64,000 nucleotides of DNA from Flavobacterium limnophilum (GCF_027111315.2 NZ_CP114289.2:2604001-2668000); one strand, 5' to 3'. Positions 52,955-61,696 are shown, numbered from the stretch's first letter. Translations and numbers: made by a program. The notes: a model not told the origin generated them from the letters alone.

Positions 52955-54199
52955 ATGAACAATAAACCCCATTGGAATCTCCTTTTATCTGATTTTGTCA
53001 ATAAAAATCAACTGATTAAAACCCTGCTTTCCGGGAACAGCACCGGCGAATTGGCCGTTTACAACAACTTGAAAGGCATTCTTTTTTCGGACATCACCAT
53101 TCAACAATTTATAGAAAAAGAAGAGCAATACGACACTCTTAAAGCTAATTCAAATCGAAAATTGCGCAGCTTCTCGGCTGGCGAACAAAAAAAGGAATTC
53201 CTGAAATATTGCCTGAACCAAAAGCCGGATTACATCATTTTGGACAATCCTTTCGACCATTTGGATCTGGCTTCCCGAAAAACATTGGCCGATTCTCTGG
53301 AACAATTATCAGAATCGTTGGGCTTCATCCAATTGGTGAACCGCACCGAAGATTTGCTTTCTTTCATTGAAAACAAGGCGCAGATTACCGATGATTCTTT
53401 TGTCGTGAAACCCATCAATCCTTCGACAAATCCCACCGAAAAGACGCATACAACCCAAATCCCTAAACCCTTGCATTCGTATGAAGGCAACGACCCCGTT
53501 CTAGTAAAAATGGACGGCGTTTCGGTAAGTTACAACGAAAGACCCATTGTGGATTCTATTTACTGGACGATTCAACGAGGGGAATTTTGGCAACTCGTTG
53601 GACCAAACGGTTCTGGAAAAAGCACCATATTATCAATGATTACTGGAGAAAACCCGAAAGGCTACGGACAGGAATTGTACCTTTTTGGACGTAAAAAAGG
53701 AAGCGGCGAAAGCGTTTGGGACATCAAGAAAAACATCGGGATTTTCTCGACTTCGATGACGCAGATGTTCAAAAGAAACCACACTTTGGAACAAATGATT
53801 CTCTCGGGATTTTTCGATTCCATTGGATTGTACACCCAACCGACCATTTTGCAAAAACAAATCGCGAATCAATGGCTGGAAGTCATAGGGATGAGTGCAT
53901 TAAAAAACAAGTCGTTTCTACAATTGTCTTTAGGCCAACAAAGGGTCATCCTGATTGTTCGTGCCGTCATCAAACATCCACCCTTGATTATTTTGGACGA
54001 ACCTCTCGAAGGTCTCGACGACAACAATTCCGTTTTGGTTACCGACCTCATCAACCTCTTGATTCAAGAGACCAACATGACGATTATTTATGTTTCGCAT
54101 CGAATGGAACCCGCGCTGAAACCCAAGTCAATTTTTGAATTGATTCCAATGGAAACGGGTTCGATTGGCAAAATAAAGCAGCAGGACATTAGCCTATAA
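52955..54199 (+). CDS. Tandem ABC ATPase, ModF/PhrA-like, with degenerate first half
   Basis: The 414-residue soluble protein contains two ABC halves. The second has Walker A GPNGSGKST (about residues 216-224), signature LSLGQQRVILIVRAVIKHPP and Walker B LIILDEPLEGLDD, close to E. coli ModF. The first half keeps a signature (FSAGEQKK, about 73-80) and Walker B (YIILDNPFDHLD), but shows no P-loop where it should be; only SGNSTGE is near. It is shorter than ModF (490 aa). No transporter permease is adjacent. Function is uncertain; related proteins are not transport subunits. Confidence 0.82.
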   Translation: MNNKPHWNLLLSDFVNKNQLIKTLLSGNSTGELAVYNNLKGILFSDITIQQFIEKEEQYDTLKANSNRKLRSFSAGEQKKEFLKYCLNQKPDYIILDNPFDHLDLASRKTLADSLEQLSESLGFIQLVNRTEDLLSFIENKAQITDDSFVVKPINPSTNPTEKTHTTQIPKPLHSYEGNDPVLVKMDGVSVSYNERPIVDSIYWTIQRGEFWQLVGPNGSGKSTILSMITGENPKGYGQELYLFGRKKGSGESVWDIKKNIGIFSTSMTQMFKRNHTLEQMILSGFFDSIGLYTQPTILQKQIANQWLEVIGMSALKNKSFLQLSLGQQRVILIVRAVIKHPPLIILDEPLEGLDDNNSVLVTDLINLLIQETNMTIIYVSHRMEPALKPKSIFELIPMETGSIGKIKQQDISL

Positions 54200-54387
54200 A
54201 AAAAGTTAGCCACAAATTTCACAAATTCGCACAAATTACAAACTGTTTAAATTACACGAATTTTTAAACTATGTAGAATTTAAAATTGATAAAATTTGTG
54301 ACAATTTGTTTAATTTGTGGTTGAAATTTTTAAACAAAAATACCCTTATAAAGCAAAATGAAATCTCATCAAGTAAATCGAATTTCG
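54200..54387. other. AT-rich spacer with repeated CACAAATT/AATTTGTG words
   Basis: The spacer repeats CACAAATTTCACAAATT and GACAATTTGTTTAATTTGTGG, similar to the spacer before the ABC gene (52862-52900). No gene fits. Confidence 0.6.
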
Positions 54388-54395
54388 TATTTTTG
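54388..54395 (+). promoter_or_regulatory. Promoter -7 box just ahead of the radical SAM gene
   Basis: TATTTTTG matches TAnnTTTG and ends five nt before ATG 54400, so a transcript from here would be leaderless or nearly so. Confidence 0.5.
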
Positions 54396-54399
54396 ACGA

Positions 54400-55362
54400 A
54401 TGAGCACAACACCACAACCAGAAGCCAAAGGATACAACAATTACGGCGCACATTTGCGTGAAAAATACAACGGACAACGCGTTTACAAAGTCATTGTCGA
54501 TGGCGGATTTTCCTGTCCCAACCGAGACGGAAACAAAGGTTTTGGCGGTTGCACCTATTGCAATGTCGATTCGTTCACGCCAGAACTTTCCAGGAAATCG
54601 CCAACCATTTCAACCCAATTAAAAGATGGAATGGAGCGCGCCAAAAATCATTACAAAGCCGATAAATTCATTGTCTATTTTCAGCCGAATTCCAATACTT
54701 ATGCTCCGGTTTCGCTTTTGAAAACAATGTACGACGAGGCCTTGTCCATCAACACCGAAGATGTGGTCGGTTTTTCCGTTGGCACACGACCAGATTGCAT
54801 CGATGCCGAAAAAGTGGCTTTGCTAGAAAGTTATTGCGATAGATTTGACGTCGATTTGGAAATGGGAATGGAATCCATTTATGACGAAACCCTGGAGCAA
54901 ATCAACCGGGGTTGTAGCCACGCCGAGTTTGTAGCCGCAGTGGAATTATTGAAAGACAGCCCACTCGATTTATGCGTGCACACCGTTTTTGGATTCCCTT
55001 GGGAAACTCGCGAAATGATGTTGAACTACATTCACGAAATCAACCGTTTTCCGCAAATTAAATTCGTGAAATTCCACCATTTGCACATCGTCGAAGGCTC
55101 GATCATGGGCGTCAAATACAAGAGAGAACCTTTCAAACTCTTTACTTTGGAAGAATACACCGATTTGCTTTGCGAATTGATTCCGCTTTTGCGTCCTGAT
55201 ATTGTTATCCAGCGTTTGTTTGGGATTTCCGATTGGAATTTGCTGATTGCACCCAACTGGGGCTTGAAAAAAACCCAAATTCAAACCTATATGGAGAAAG
55301 AAATCGAACGCAGGGGAATTGTGCAGGGGTCGAAATATGGAGAAAACAAAATCGAGAAGTAA
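54400..55362 (+). CDS. Radical SAM protein, TIGR01212/YhcC family
   Basis: The 320-residue protein has the iron-sulfur cluster motif in CPNRDGNKGFGGCTYCN, i.e. C-x8-to-10-C-x2-C, near residues 40-56. It also has YFQPNSNTYAP, SVGTRPDCID and LEMGMESIYDETLEQINRG, typical of the YhcC family. YhcC-type enzymes are thought to act in tRNA or redox-related modification; the reaction is not established. It has a -7 box directly before its start. Confidence 0.9.
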   Translation: MSTTPQPEAKGYNNYGAHLREKYNGQRVYKVIVDGGFSCPNRDGNKGFGGCTYCNVDSFTPELSRKSPTISTQLKDGMERAKNHYKADKFIVYFQPNSNTYAPVSLLKTMYDEALSINTEDVVGFSVGTRPDCIDAEKVALLESYCDRFDVDLEMGMESIYDETLEQINRGCSHAEFVAAVELLKDSPLDLCVHTVFGFPWETREMMLNYIHEINRFPQIKFVKFHHLHIVEGSIMGVKYKREPFKLFTLEEYTDLLCELIPLLRPDIVIQRLFGISDWNLLIAPNWGLKKTQIQTYMEKEIERRGIVQGSKYGENKIEK

Positions 55363-55434
55363 GAAAATTTCGCTTTGTTTATTTTGGTATATTTGGGAGG
55401 AAAATCAAAAACAACTTCATCCAACATTTGAACC

Positions 55435-55719
55435 ATGTCAGTAATTTTAACTTTTCTGCCTTTCTTTTGTTTTCCTTACATAATGGCTCACCTGTTTAAA
55501 GGCGATTATTCACATAGGGGACTAACTTATGTTTTTACTATAATAGTGTCATTGGTTTATTCAATACTATTTGATTGGATAAGTTCGTTTTTTCAAGCGG
55601 AAAGCTCTCAAATGAGATGTCATTTCCCTTTAATTATATTCCCCATTTTTTTCTCGCCAATAATTCTCTTTTTACAATATTACTTCAATAAAATTATTCT
55701 TTGGGATGATAATGATTGA
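55435..55719 (+). CDS. Small hydrophobic protein of unknown function
   Basis: A 94-residue protein with three predicted membrane helices (about residues 4-20, 30-50 and 62-85) and the acidic end ILWDDND. It starts 72 nt after the radical SAM gene and ends just before the terminator at 55739. No family was recognised; the even hydrophobic pattern supports a real gene. Confidence 0.55.
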   Translation: MSVILTFLPFFCFPYIMAHLFKGDYSHRGLTYVFTIIVSLVYSILFDWISSFFQAESSQMRCHFPLIIFPIFFSPIILFLQYYFNKIILWDDND

Positions 55720-55734
55720 GCTTTTCAAAAACCC

Positions 55735-55769
55735 AAAAAAAGCCCTCCCGATAATTCCGAGAGGGCTTT
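55735..55769 (-). terminator. Terminator of the PASTA-rluD operon
   Basis: AAAGCCCTC (55739-55747) pairs with GAGGGCTTT (55761-55769), and on the minus strand the stem is followed by a T-run. It may serve both directions. Confidence 0.8.
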
Positions 55770-55817
55770 ACATTTTGTCTTAAAATCGATTTTATTACGT
55801 AATCGGGGTCCCAATCT

Positions 55818-56858
55818 TTACTCTTCCTCGTTGGCGTGCGTTTTCGAATAGCCTCTCCATTTCTCGATGCAATCCTGAAAATCTTGCGGCAATTCGGTGT
55901 CAAAACGCATGTATTCTCCCGTTGTGGGATGCATAAAACCAAGCGTTTTGGCGTGCAAAGCCTGACGTGGCAATGCCTTGAAACAGTTTTCTATAAATTG
56001 TTTGTATTTCGTGAACGTGGTTCCTTTCAAAATCAAATGACCGCCATAACGCTCGTCATTGAAAAGCGGATGACCAATGTGTTTCATGTGTACGCGAATT
56101 TGGTGTGTTCTCCCCGTTTCCAGAATACAGGAAACCAAAGTCACGTAACCAAAACGCTCCAACACTTTGTAATGCGTCACGGCTGGTTTTCCAATTTCGG
56201 GATCGGCAAAAACCGCCATTTGCATGCGGTCTTTTACGTGGCGGGCAATGTTGCCTTCAATCGTTCCTTCCTCTTCCACCACATTTCCCCAAACCAGCGC
56301 AATGTATTCTCTTTCGGTCGTTTTGGCTTCAAATTGCTTGGCGAGATGCGTCATGGCCGCTTCGGTTTTGGCAATAACCAAAAGTCCCGAAGTATCCTTG
56401 TCAATTCGGTGAACCAGTCCAGGACGTTCGCTGCTGTTCATTGGTAAATTTTCGAAATGAAAAGCCAAAGCATTCACCAAGGTTCCCGTATAATTTCCGT
56501 GACCAGGGTGAACCACAAAATCGGGCGGTTTGTTTACCAGCAAAAGTGCATCGTCTTCATAAACAATATCCAATGGAATATTTTCGGGATCGACCCTGTT
56601 TTCAAACGGTGGATGCGACAACATAATGCGTATCACATCAAAAGGTTTTACTTTGTAATTCGATTTTACGGGAATATCATTCACGTAAATATCGCCGGCA
56701 GTAGCCGCATTTTGGATTTTGTTGCGGGTTGCATTCGGAATCATGTTCATCAAATACTTGTCGATCCTCAAAAACTCTTGGCCTTTGGGAACATCAAATC
56801 GATAATGTTCAAACAATTCGTCTTCTAAATCTACAATTTCTTCTTTATTTTCGCTCAT
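55818..56858 (-). CDS. rluD: RluD-family 23S rRNA pseudouridine synthase
   Basis: The 346-residue protein has an S4-like RNA-binding segment (QEFLRIDKYLMNMIPNATRN), the catalytic motif HRIDKDTSGLLVIAKT with its Asp, and GRTHQIRVHMKHIGHPLFND and LHAKTLGFMHPTTGEYM. RluD makes pseudouridines in helix 69 of 23S rRNA. Its start overlaps the PASTA gene stop by 4 nt, so translation is coupled. Confidence 0.93.
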   Translation of the reverse strand: MSENKEEIVDLEDELFEHYRFDVPKGQEFLRIDKYLMNMIPNATRNKIQNAATAGDIYVNDIPVKSNYKVKPFDVIRIMLSHPPFENRVDPENIPLDIVYEDDALLLVNKPPDFVVHPGHGNYTGTLVNALAFHFENLPMNSSERPGLVHRIDKDTSGLLVIAKTEAAMTHLAKQFEAKTTEREYIALVWGNVVEEEGTIEGNIARHVKDRMQMAVFADPEIGKPAVTHYKVLERFGYVTLVSCILETGRTHQIRVHMKHIGHPLFNDERYGGHLILKGTTFTKYKQFIENCFKALPRQALHAKTLGFMHPTTGEYMRFDTELPQDFQDCIEKWRGYSKTHANEEE

Positions 56859-57457
56859 CGGATAGAGTCTTTTTGTACAGCTGAGCTATCCACTTCTTCT
56901 ACATAACTTTCTTTTCCGTCTCCCAACACCAAATCAATTTTGGAGGATTTCAAAACGCGGTCGCCCGCTTTGATGTTTCTTCCTTTGTAACGCATTTCCA
57001 GCACCATGTCTTTTCCAAGATTCGGGATATAGGTAATCGTTCCTTCTTCAAGTCCCAAAGCCTTCAATGTCGGAACGGCTTCACGATAGGTTTTATCAAT
57101 CAAATCAGGAATTTTCACAGACGAAAAACCAGAAGCATTTATCTTGATATATATTTTTCTGCCTTCTTTTACTTTGGCACCCGGCAAAGGATCTTGCTCC
57201 ACCACGCTGTATTTTGGAAAATCGCTGTTATAGTCCACGCTGTCCAAAAGCACGTAATCCAAATCCAACTCGTCCAGTTTTTCCTCCACTTGTTCCTCGG
57301 TCAATTTGGCCAAATTGGGCACCGTGATTTCGTGACCGTGATCGGTGGTGAATGTCAACCAATGCATGAACAAATAACTCAAAACAGCAAGAATGACAAG
57401 AGCGGCAAATGCTTGTCCAAAAAATACGCGACTGGTAAGATACTTACGTAAACTCAT
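56855..57457 (-). CDS. PASTA domain-containing membrane protein
   Basis: The start was set at ATG 57457 (MSLRKYLTSRVFFGQ), because the longer in-frame start would lie too close to the promoter. The 200-residue product has an N-terminal membrane helix and about two to three PASTA repeats such as GHEITVPNLAKLTEEQVEEKL and VKIPDLIDKTYREAVPTLKAL. PASTA domains bind peptidoglycan or muropeptides. No kinase is fused. It precedes rluD and diverges from ddl. Confidence 0.86.
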   Translation of the reverse strand: MSLRKYLTSRVFFGQAFAALVILAVLSYLFMHWLTFTTDHGHEITVPNLAKLTEEQVEEKLDELDLDYVLLDSVDYNSDFPKYSVVEQDPLPGAKVKEGRKIYIKINASGFSSVKIPDLIDKTYREAVPTLKALGLEEGTITYIPNLGKDMVLEMRYKGRNIKAGDRVLKSSKIDLVLGDGKESYVEEVDSSAVQKDSIR

Positions 57458-57477
57458 AAATTTATTTTTATAAGTCG

Positions 57478-57485
57478 CAAAGATA
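57478..57485 (-). promoter_or_regulatory. Promoter -7 box for the PASTA-rluD operon
   Basis: On the minus strand this is TATCTTTG, matching TAnnTTTG, 21 nt before the start at 57457. Confidence 0.6.
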
Positions 57486-57511
57486 AAGCTATTTCGTTCC
57501 AAAAAAAATTC

Positions 57512-57519
57512 TAATTTTG
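57512..57519 (+). promoter_or_regulatory. Promoter -7 box for ddl
   Basis: TAATTTTG matches TAnnTTTG and would start a transcript about 50 nt before the ddl start, including the following hairpin. Confidence 0.55.
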
Positions 57520-57529
57520 TTTTGAAAAC

Positions 57530-57569
57530 GTTTAATCGGTTAATCGGTTAAACGATTAACCGATTAAAC
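57530..57569 (+). promoter_or_regulatory. Perfect 17-bp inverted repeat in the ddl leader
   Basis: GTTTAATCGGTTAATCG (57530-57546) and its exact reverse complement (57553-57569) flank the six bases GTTAAA. The hairpin would end 7 nt before the ATG at 57577, close to the ribosome site. The arms are built from the repeated word ATCGGTTA. Confidence 0.7.
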
Positions 57570-57576
57570 AAAAAAA

Positions 57577-58548
57577 ATGAAAAACATTGCCATTATAATG
57601 GGCGGATATTCAAGCGAATACAAAATATCCTTAATCAGCGGAAACGTTGTCTATCAATTTCTTGACAAAACCAAATACAACGGATTTCGCATCCATATTT
57701 TTAAAGAAAAATGGGTTTATGTTGATGCCAATGACGCTGAATTTCCAATTGACAAAAATGATTTTTCAACCACCGTAAACGGAACCAAAATAACTTTCGA
57801 TTGTGTTTTCAACGCCATTCACGGAACACCGGGCGAAGATGGTTTGATGCAAGCCTACTTTGAATTAATTGGAATGCCGCAATCGTCTTGCGATTATTAC
57901 CAAGCCGCATTGACGTTCAACAAACGCGATTTATTGTCGGTGTTGAAACCTTACGGCATCAAAACCGCCACTTCCTATTATTTGAACAAAGGCGACAAAA
58001 TCGACACTGCCGAAATCGTGAAAACAGTCGGCTTGCCTTGTTTCGTAAAACCAAACAAATCGGGTTCCAGTTTTGGAATTTCCAAAGTAAAAACCGAAGC
58101 TGAATTACCAATCGCCATAGAAGTAGCTTATAAAGAAGACAACGAAATCATCATCGAAAGTTTCTTGGACGGAACCGAAGTTTCCGTTGGTGTCATCAAT
58201 TACCAAGGAGAAATCATCGTTTTACCGATAACCGAAATTGTTTCAGAAAACGACTTCTTCGACTACGAAGCCAAATACCAAGGAAAATCACAGGAAATCA
58301 CGCCTGCCAGAATTTCCGAAGAAATGACCCAAAAAGTGAGCGAAGCAGCCAAACGCGCTTATGAAGTCTTGAAAATGAAAGGATTTTCGAGAAGCGAATT
58401 CATCTTCGTGAACGGCGAACCACACATGCTCGAAATGAACACCATTCCAGGATTGACCACCGAAAGCTTGATTCCGCAACAAGCCAAAGCAGCTGGAATT
58501 TCATTGGAAGATTTGTTTACCAATGCTATTGAATTGGCGTTGGCCTAA
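57577..58548 (+). CDS. ddl: D-alanine-D-alanine ligase
   Basis: The 323-residue ATP-grasp enzyme contains IIMGGYSSEYKISLISG, FNAIHGTPGEDGLMQAYFEL, CFVKPNKSGSSFGISKV, GFSRSEFIFVNGEPHMLEMN and TIPGLTTESLIPQQ. It makes D-Ala-D-Ala for peptidoglycan precursors. A strong hairpin lies before its start. The TMEM175-like gene follows after 11 nt. Confidence 0.96.
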   Translation: MKNIAIIMGGYSSEYKISLISGNVVYQFLDKTKYNGFRIHIFKEKWVYVDANDAEFPIDKNDFSTTVNGTKITFDCVFNAIHGTPGEDGLMQAYFELIGMPQSSCDYYQAALTFNKRDLLSVLKPYGIKTATSYYLNKGDKIDTAEIVKTVGLPCFVKPNKSGSSFGISKVKTEAELPIAIEVAYKEDNEIIIESFLDGTEVSVGVINYQGEIIVLPITEIVSENDFFDYEAKYQGKSQEITPARISEEMTQKVSEAAKRAYEVLKMKGFSRSEFIFVNGEPHMLEMNTIPGLTTESLIPQQAKAAGISLEDLFTNAIELALA

Positions 58549-58559
58549 TCACTCAAACC

Positions 58560-59132
58560 ATGAACAAAAGCAGACTCGAAGCCTTTAGCGATGGCGTATT
58601 GGCCATTATCATCACCATTATGGTCTTGGAAATAAAAGCGCCCGAAGACGACAGTTTTGAGTCTTTAAAAGCCTTGATTCCCGTTTTATCGAGTTATGTT
58701 TTGAGCTTTGTTTACGTAGGCATTTACTGGAACAACCACCATCACATGTTGCAGGTGGTCAAGAAAATTAACGGTTCCATTTTGTGGAGCAATCTCTTTT
58801 TACTTTTTTGGTTGTCCTTGATTCCGTTTGCCACGAGTTGGATTGGAGAACATCATTTTTCGGCTGTACCCATGAGCGTTTATGGTTTTGTCTTGTTGAT
58901 GTGCGCCATTGCCTACAACATACTCCAAAACAAAATCATAAAATTGGAAGGCAAAGATTCTGTTTTGCACCGTGCAGTCGAAAAGGATTTCAAAGGCAAA
59001 ATATCAAATTTCACTTATCTTTCCGCAATCCCGTTGGCTTTTGTTTCGCCCTGGATTTCCGGACTGCTCTATATTGCAATTGCCATACTCTGGATTGTGC
59101 CGGATACGCGAATTGAAAAACAAATTAATTAA
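58560..59132 (+). CDS. TMEM175/DUF1211-family potassium channel
   Basis: The 190-residue protein carries EAFSDGVLAIIITIMVLEIK at residues 7-26, including the FSDxxxxI selectivity motif of TMEM175 channels, then five more hydrophobic helices. One repeat is present, as in bacterial members that form tetramers. It conducts potassium in characterised relatives. It is between ddl and coaD. Confidence 0.88.
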   Translation: MNKSRLEAFSDGVLAIIITIMVLEIKAPEDDSFESLKALIPVLSSYVLSFVYVGIYWNNHHHMLQVVKKINGSILWSNLFLLFWLSLIPFATSWIGEHHFSAVPMSVYGFVLLMCAIAYNILQNKIIKLEGKDSVLHRAVEKDFKGKISNFTYLSAIPLAFVSPWISGLLYIAIAILWIVPDTRIEKQIN

Positions 59133-59139
59133 AATTAAA

Positions 59140-59598
59140 ATGAGAAAAGCTATTTTTCCGGGATCTTTCGACCCCATTACTTTAGGTCACGAAGACATCA
59201 TCAGAAGAGGAATTACCTTGTTTGACGAGATTGTAATTGCCATTGGCATCAACGCCGAGAAGAAATACATGTTTTCGCTGGAAGAAAGAAAACGCTTCAT
59301 CGAGGAAACTTTCAAACACGAACCGAAGATTTCCGTCATCACCTATGAAGGTTTGACCATTGATTTATGCAAAAAAATAGGTGCCAATTTCATCCTTCGT
59401 GGACTAAGAAATCCAGCCGATTTCGAGTTCGAAAAAGCCATTGCCCACGCCAACAGAAGAATGTCCAAAATTGAAACCGTGTTTTTGTTGACCGCCGCAA
59501 AAACATCCTTTATCAGTTCCAGTATCGTGAGAGACGTGATTCGACACAAAGGCCAATATGAACTATTGGTTCCTGATGCAGTTCGAGTTAAAAAATAA
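59140..59598 (+). CDS. coaD: Phosphopantetheine adenylyltransferase
   Basis: The start was set at ATG 59140 (MRKAIFPGSFDPITLGHEDI), giving 152 residues, the normal length; in-frame codons farther upstream lie in the preceding gene. The motif GSFDPITLGH is the nucleotidyltransferase HxGH site, and ISSSIVRDVIRHKG is the C-terminal conserved segment. It makes dephospho-CoA from 4'-phosphopantetheine and ATP. It follows the channel gene by 7 nt. Confidence 0.95.
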   Translation: MRKAIFPGSFDPITLGHEDIIRRGITLFDEIVIAIGINAEKKYMFSLEERKRFIEETFKHEPKISVITYEGLTIDLCKKIGANFILRGLRNPADFEFEKAIAHANRRMSKIETVFLLTAAKTSFISSSIVRDVIRHKGQYELLVPDAVRVKK

Positions 59599-59658
59599 AA
59601 TTTGAAAAACTCCATTTATAGAGTACTTTCGCCAAAAAAAATTAACAAAACAAAAAAA

Positions 59659-60225
59659 ATGAGCATAGAAAGAGAATTAATCAAACGCAGCGGTGGAAAA
59701 TGTGAACTTTCCGGCGTTACCGAAGATTTAAAAGTATATCAAATTCTTCCAACCCGAAAAGGCGGAATTGACGAAAGTATTTTGGCAAGCAAAACCCTTA
59801 TCGACCAAATCGAAAATCCTGAAACTATGGATGTAAATCTTTGGAGATGCCTGAATGACAGTATGTGGAGCGAACATCTTCCCGTTCAAGTTGTTTCTTG
59901 GAGAATGTTGAGCCGTTTAGGTAACCAAGAATTATTGGAACAAATGTATTTGGATGAAGATGATTTGGCTTGGGCTCAAGCCTCTGGCGAAGGCGAAGAA
60001 GACGAAAACAAAGTAATTCACCGTGATAGCAACGGAGTGATTCTTGCCACTGGAGATTCAGTAGTTTTAATCAAAGATTTGAAAGTAAAAGGTTCGAGCA
60101 TGGTTGCCAAACAAGGAACTGCCGTTCGTAATATCAGATTAGACCACGAAAACGCCGAATATATTGAAGGTCGTGTTGACGGTCAAACTATTGTAATTAT
60201 TACGCAATACGTGAAGAAAATATAA
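59659..60225 (+). CDS. PhnA-like protein
   Basis: The start was set at ATG 59659 (MSIERELIKRSGGKCELSG), giving 188 residues; an earlier in-frame ATG-like start would add a basic, non-conserved stretch. The N-terminal half has GGKCELSGVTEDL and WRCLNDSMWSEHLPVQVVSW; the C-terminal PhnA domain has DSNGVILATGDSVVLIKDLKVKGS and GTAVRNIRL. E. coli YjdM/PhnA is related, but despite the name is not a phosphonate hydrolase. A zinc ribbon is degenerate here. Confidence 0.85.
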   Translation: MSIERELIKRSGGKCELSGVTEDLKVYQILPTRKGGIDESILASKTLIDQIENPETMDVNLWRCLNDSMWSEHLPVQVVSWRMLSRLGNQELLEQMYLDEDDLAWAQASGEGEEDENKVIHRDSNGVILATGDSVVLIKDLKVKGSSMVAKQGTAVRNIRLDHENAEYIEGRVDGQTIVIITQYVKKI

Positions 60226-60262
60226 TTTGAAGTGGGAAGTTTGAAGTGGGAAGTTTGAAGTA
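60226..60262. repeat. Stutter spacer of AAGTGGGAAGTTTG words
   Basis: GAAGTGGGAAGTTTGAAGTGGGAAGTTTG is given here as a 14-bp word, AAGTGGGAAGTTTG, repeated twice in tandem, followed by AAGTACC. Confidence 0.65.
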
Positions 60263-60268
60263 CCAAAA

Positions 60269-60310
60269 AAAAACGAAAACGTCTTGATAAATCAAGACGT
60301 TTTCGTTTTT
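60269..60310 (+). terminator. Terminator after the PhnA-like gene
   Basis: Perfect 20-bp arms (60269-60288 and 60291-60310), cores ACGAAAACGTCTTGAT and its complement, with a two-base spacer and a closing T-run. Confidence 0.85.
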
Positions 60311-60325
60311 TATAGGAATGCTTAA

Positions 60326-60334
60326 CCTTCTTAA
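60326..60334. repeat. Left target-site duplication of the IS256 element
   Basis: CCTTCTTAA directly abuts the left end and recurs exactly at 61680-61688 after the right end. Confidence 0.85.
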
Positions 60335-60388
60335 GACACTATCCCAAAAAGTGTGTAAGTTTAAAAATATAGGGGTTTGATTTTTTAA

Positions 60389-61585
60389 TTAAAGTTGAAC
60401 CCTTTTTTCAAATATAGTCAAGAACTGGTTGAGGATTAATCCCCAGTTTTGGATTGGCATCGACCATTTTTTGGTTGCCTCTCTCAAAGCCAAATATACA
60501 GATTTTAAAACAGCTTCATCCGTTGGGAATGATAATTTGTTTTTAGTGTATTTTCTGATTTTACCATTGAGGTTTTCGATTAAATTTGTGGTGTAAATTA
60601 TCTTTCTGATTTCTACTGGAAAGTCAAAGAATACGGTAAGTTCCTCCCAATTTTCTTCCCAGGATTTAATCGCATAAGGATATTTATTATTCCATTTTTT
60701 AGAAAAATCTCCCAGAGATGCTTTAGCAGCTTCTTTAGTTGGAGCATTGTAAATAAGCTTCATATCTGCCGAAAATTCCTTTTTATCTTTCCAAACCACA
60801 TAACGAGCTGAGTTTCTAATTTGATGTACTACACAGATTTGGGTTTGTGATTCCGGGAATACATTTTTGATAGTTTGCGTAAAACCATTTAGATTGTCAG
60901 TAGCAGTAATTAGTATATCTTCAACTCCTCTAGCTTTTAAATCTGTTAAAACGCCAAGCCAGAAACTAGCACTTTCATTCTTTCCTAGCCACATTCCAAG
61001 GACTTCTTTTTTACCTTCTCTATTAAGTCCAACGGCTAAATAGATGGTTTTATTGACTATTTTTGAGTTTTCTCTAACTTTAAAAACAATTCCGTCCATC
61101 CAGACTATCAGATAAACAGCCTCTAAAGGTCGGTTTTGCCAAGCAATAATATCACTCGAAACCGTGTCGGTTATCCTAGAAATAGTACTAGTGGAAACCT
61201 CAAAATTATAAACTTCTCTTATTTGTTCTTCGATGTCGCTATTGCTCATTCCTTTGGCATAGAGAGAGATTATTACGTTCTCTAAACCATCGAGCATATT
61301 TTGCCTTTTGGGCACAATTAAAGGGTTAAATGAGGCTTCTCGATCTCTGGGAACTTGAATCTGAGATTCGCCAAATGAGGTTTTTATTTTCTTGTTAGAA
61401 AAACCATTACGAGCATTGGATTTTGTAGTTTTCTCGTGCTTATCATAGCCTAAATGGGCGTCTAATTCGCCTTCGAGCATTTTCTCTATTCCTCGCTTTT
61501 GTAGTTGGGCTAAGAAGCCATAAAGGTCTTCGCCTGTTTTGAATTGCTTCAAAAATTCATCGGATAATAAATCTTCCTTTTTCAT
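60389..61585 (-). CDS. IS256-family transposase
   Basis: The 398-residue protein has the IS256/mutator layout: the N-terminal [18 protein letters not shown] and [17 protein letters not shown], then the catalytic core with [16 protein letters not shown] (first Asp), [16 protein letters not shown] (second Asp) and [19 protein letters not shown] near the third acidic residue. It is full length with no frameshift and lies inside matched terminal repeats, so it should be active. A hairpin guards its upstream side. Confidence 0.95.
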   Translation of the reverse strand: MKKEDLLSDEFLKQFKTGEDLYGFLAQLQKRGIEKMLEGELDAHLGYDKHEKTTKSNARNGFSNKKIKTSFGESQIQVPRDREASFNPLIVPKRQNMLDGLENVIISLYAKGMSNSDIEEQIREVYNFEVSTSTISRITDTVSSDIIAWQNRPLEAVYLIVWMDGIVFKVRENSKIVNKTIYLAVGLNREGKKEVLGMWLGKNESASFWLGVLTDLKARGVEDILITATDNLNGFTQTIKNVFPESQTQICVVHQIRNSARYVVWKDKKEFSADMKLIYNAPTKEAAKASLGDFSKKWNNKYPYAIKSWEENWEELTVFFDFPVEIRKIIYTTNLIENLNGKIRKYTKNKLSFPTDEAVLKSVYLALREATKKWSMPIQNWGLILNQFLTIFEKRVQL

Positions 61586-61608
61586 AAAATGTGTAAAATA
61601 TTAAAATT

Positions 61609-61658
61609 AAGTAAAAAAAGTATTAGGGTTTGCACAAACCCTAATACTTTTTTTACTT
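61609..61658 (-). terminator. Perfect 24-bp inverted repeat upstream of the transposase gene
   Basis: Arms 61609-61632 and 61635-61658 are exact complements separated by CA, with A/T runs at the base. It stands between the right end of the element and the transposase start, where it would stop transcripts entering from outside, or act as an internal binding site. Confidence 0.6.
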
Positions 61659-61679
61659 ACACACTTTATAGGATACTAC

Positions 61680-61688
61680 CCTTCTTAA
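61680..61688. repeat. Right target-site duplication of the IS256 element
   Basis: CCTTCTTAA, identical to 60326-60334. Confidence 0.85.
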
Positions 61689-61696
61689 TCTGAAAT

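Larger units (their letters stand above)
60335..61679 (-). mobile_element. IS256-family insertion sequence, intact
   Basis: The 1345-bp element carries one transposase gene on the minus strand. Its terminal inverted repeats begin GACACTATCCC at the left and, read inward from the right, GTAGTATCCTAT; both continue into AAAGTGTGTAAGT. A 9-bp target duplication (CCTTCTTAA) flanks it exactly. It sits in the gap between the PhnA-like gene terminator and the helicase gene, so it breaks no gene. The features point to a recent insertion. Confidence 0.92.

Noticed and set aside
58972..59139. An upstream extension of coaD
   Set aside because: It lies inside the TMEM175-like gene in another frame and the CoaD signature begins at 59140.
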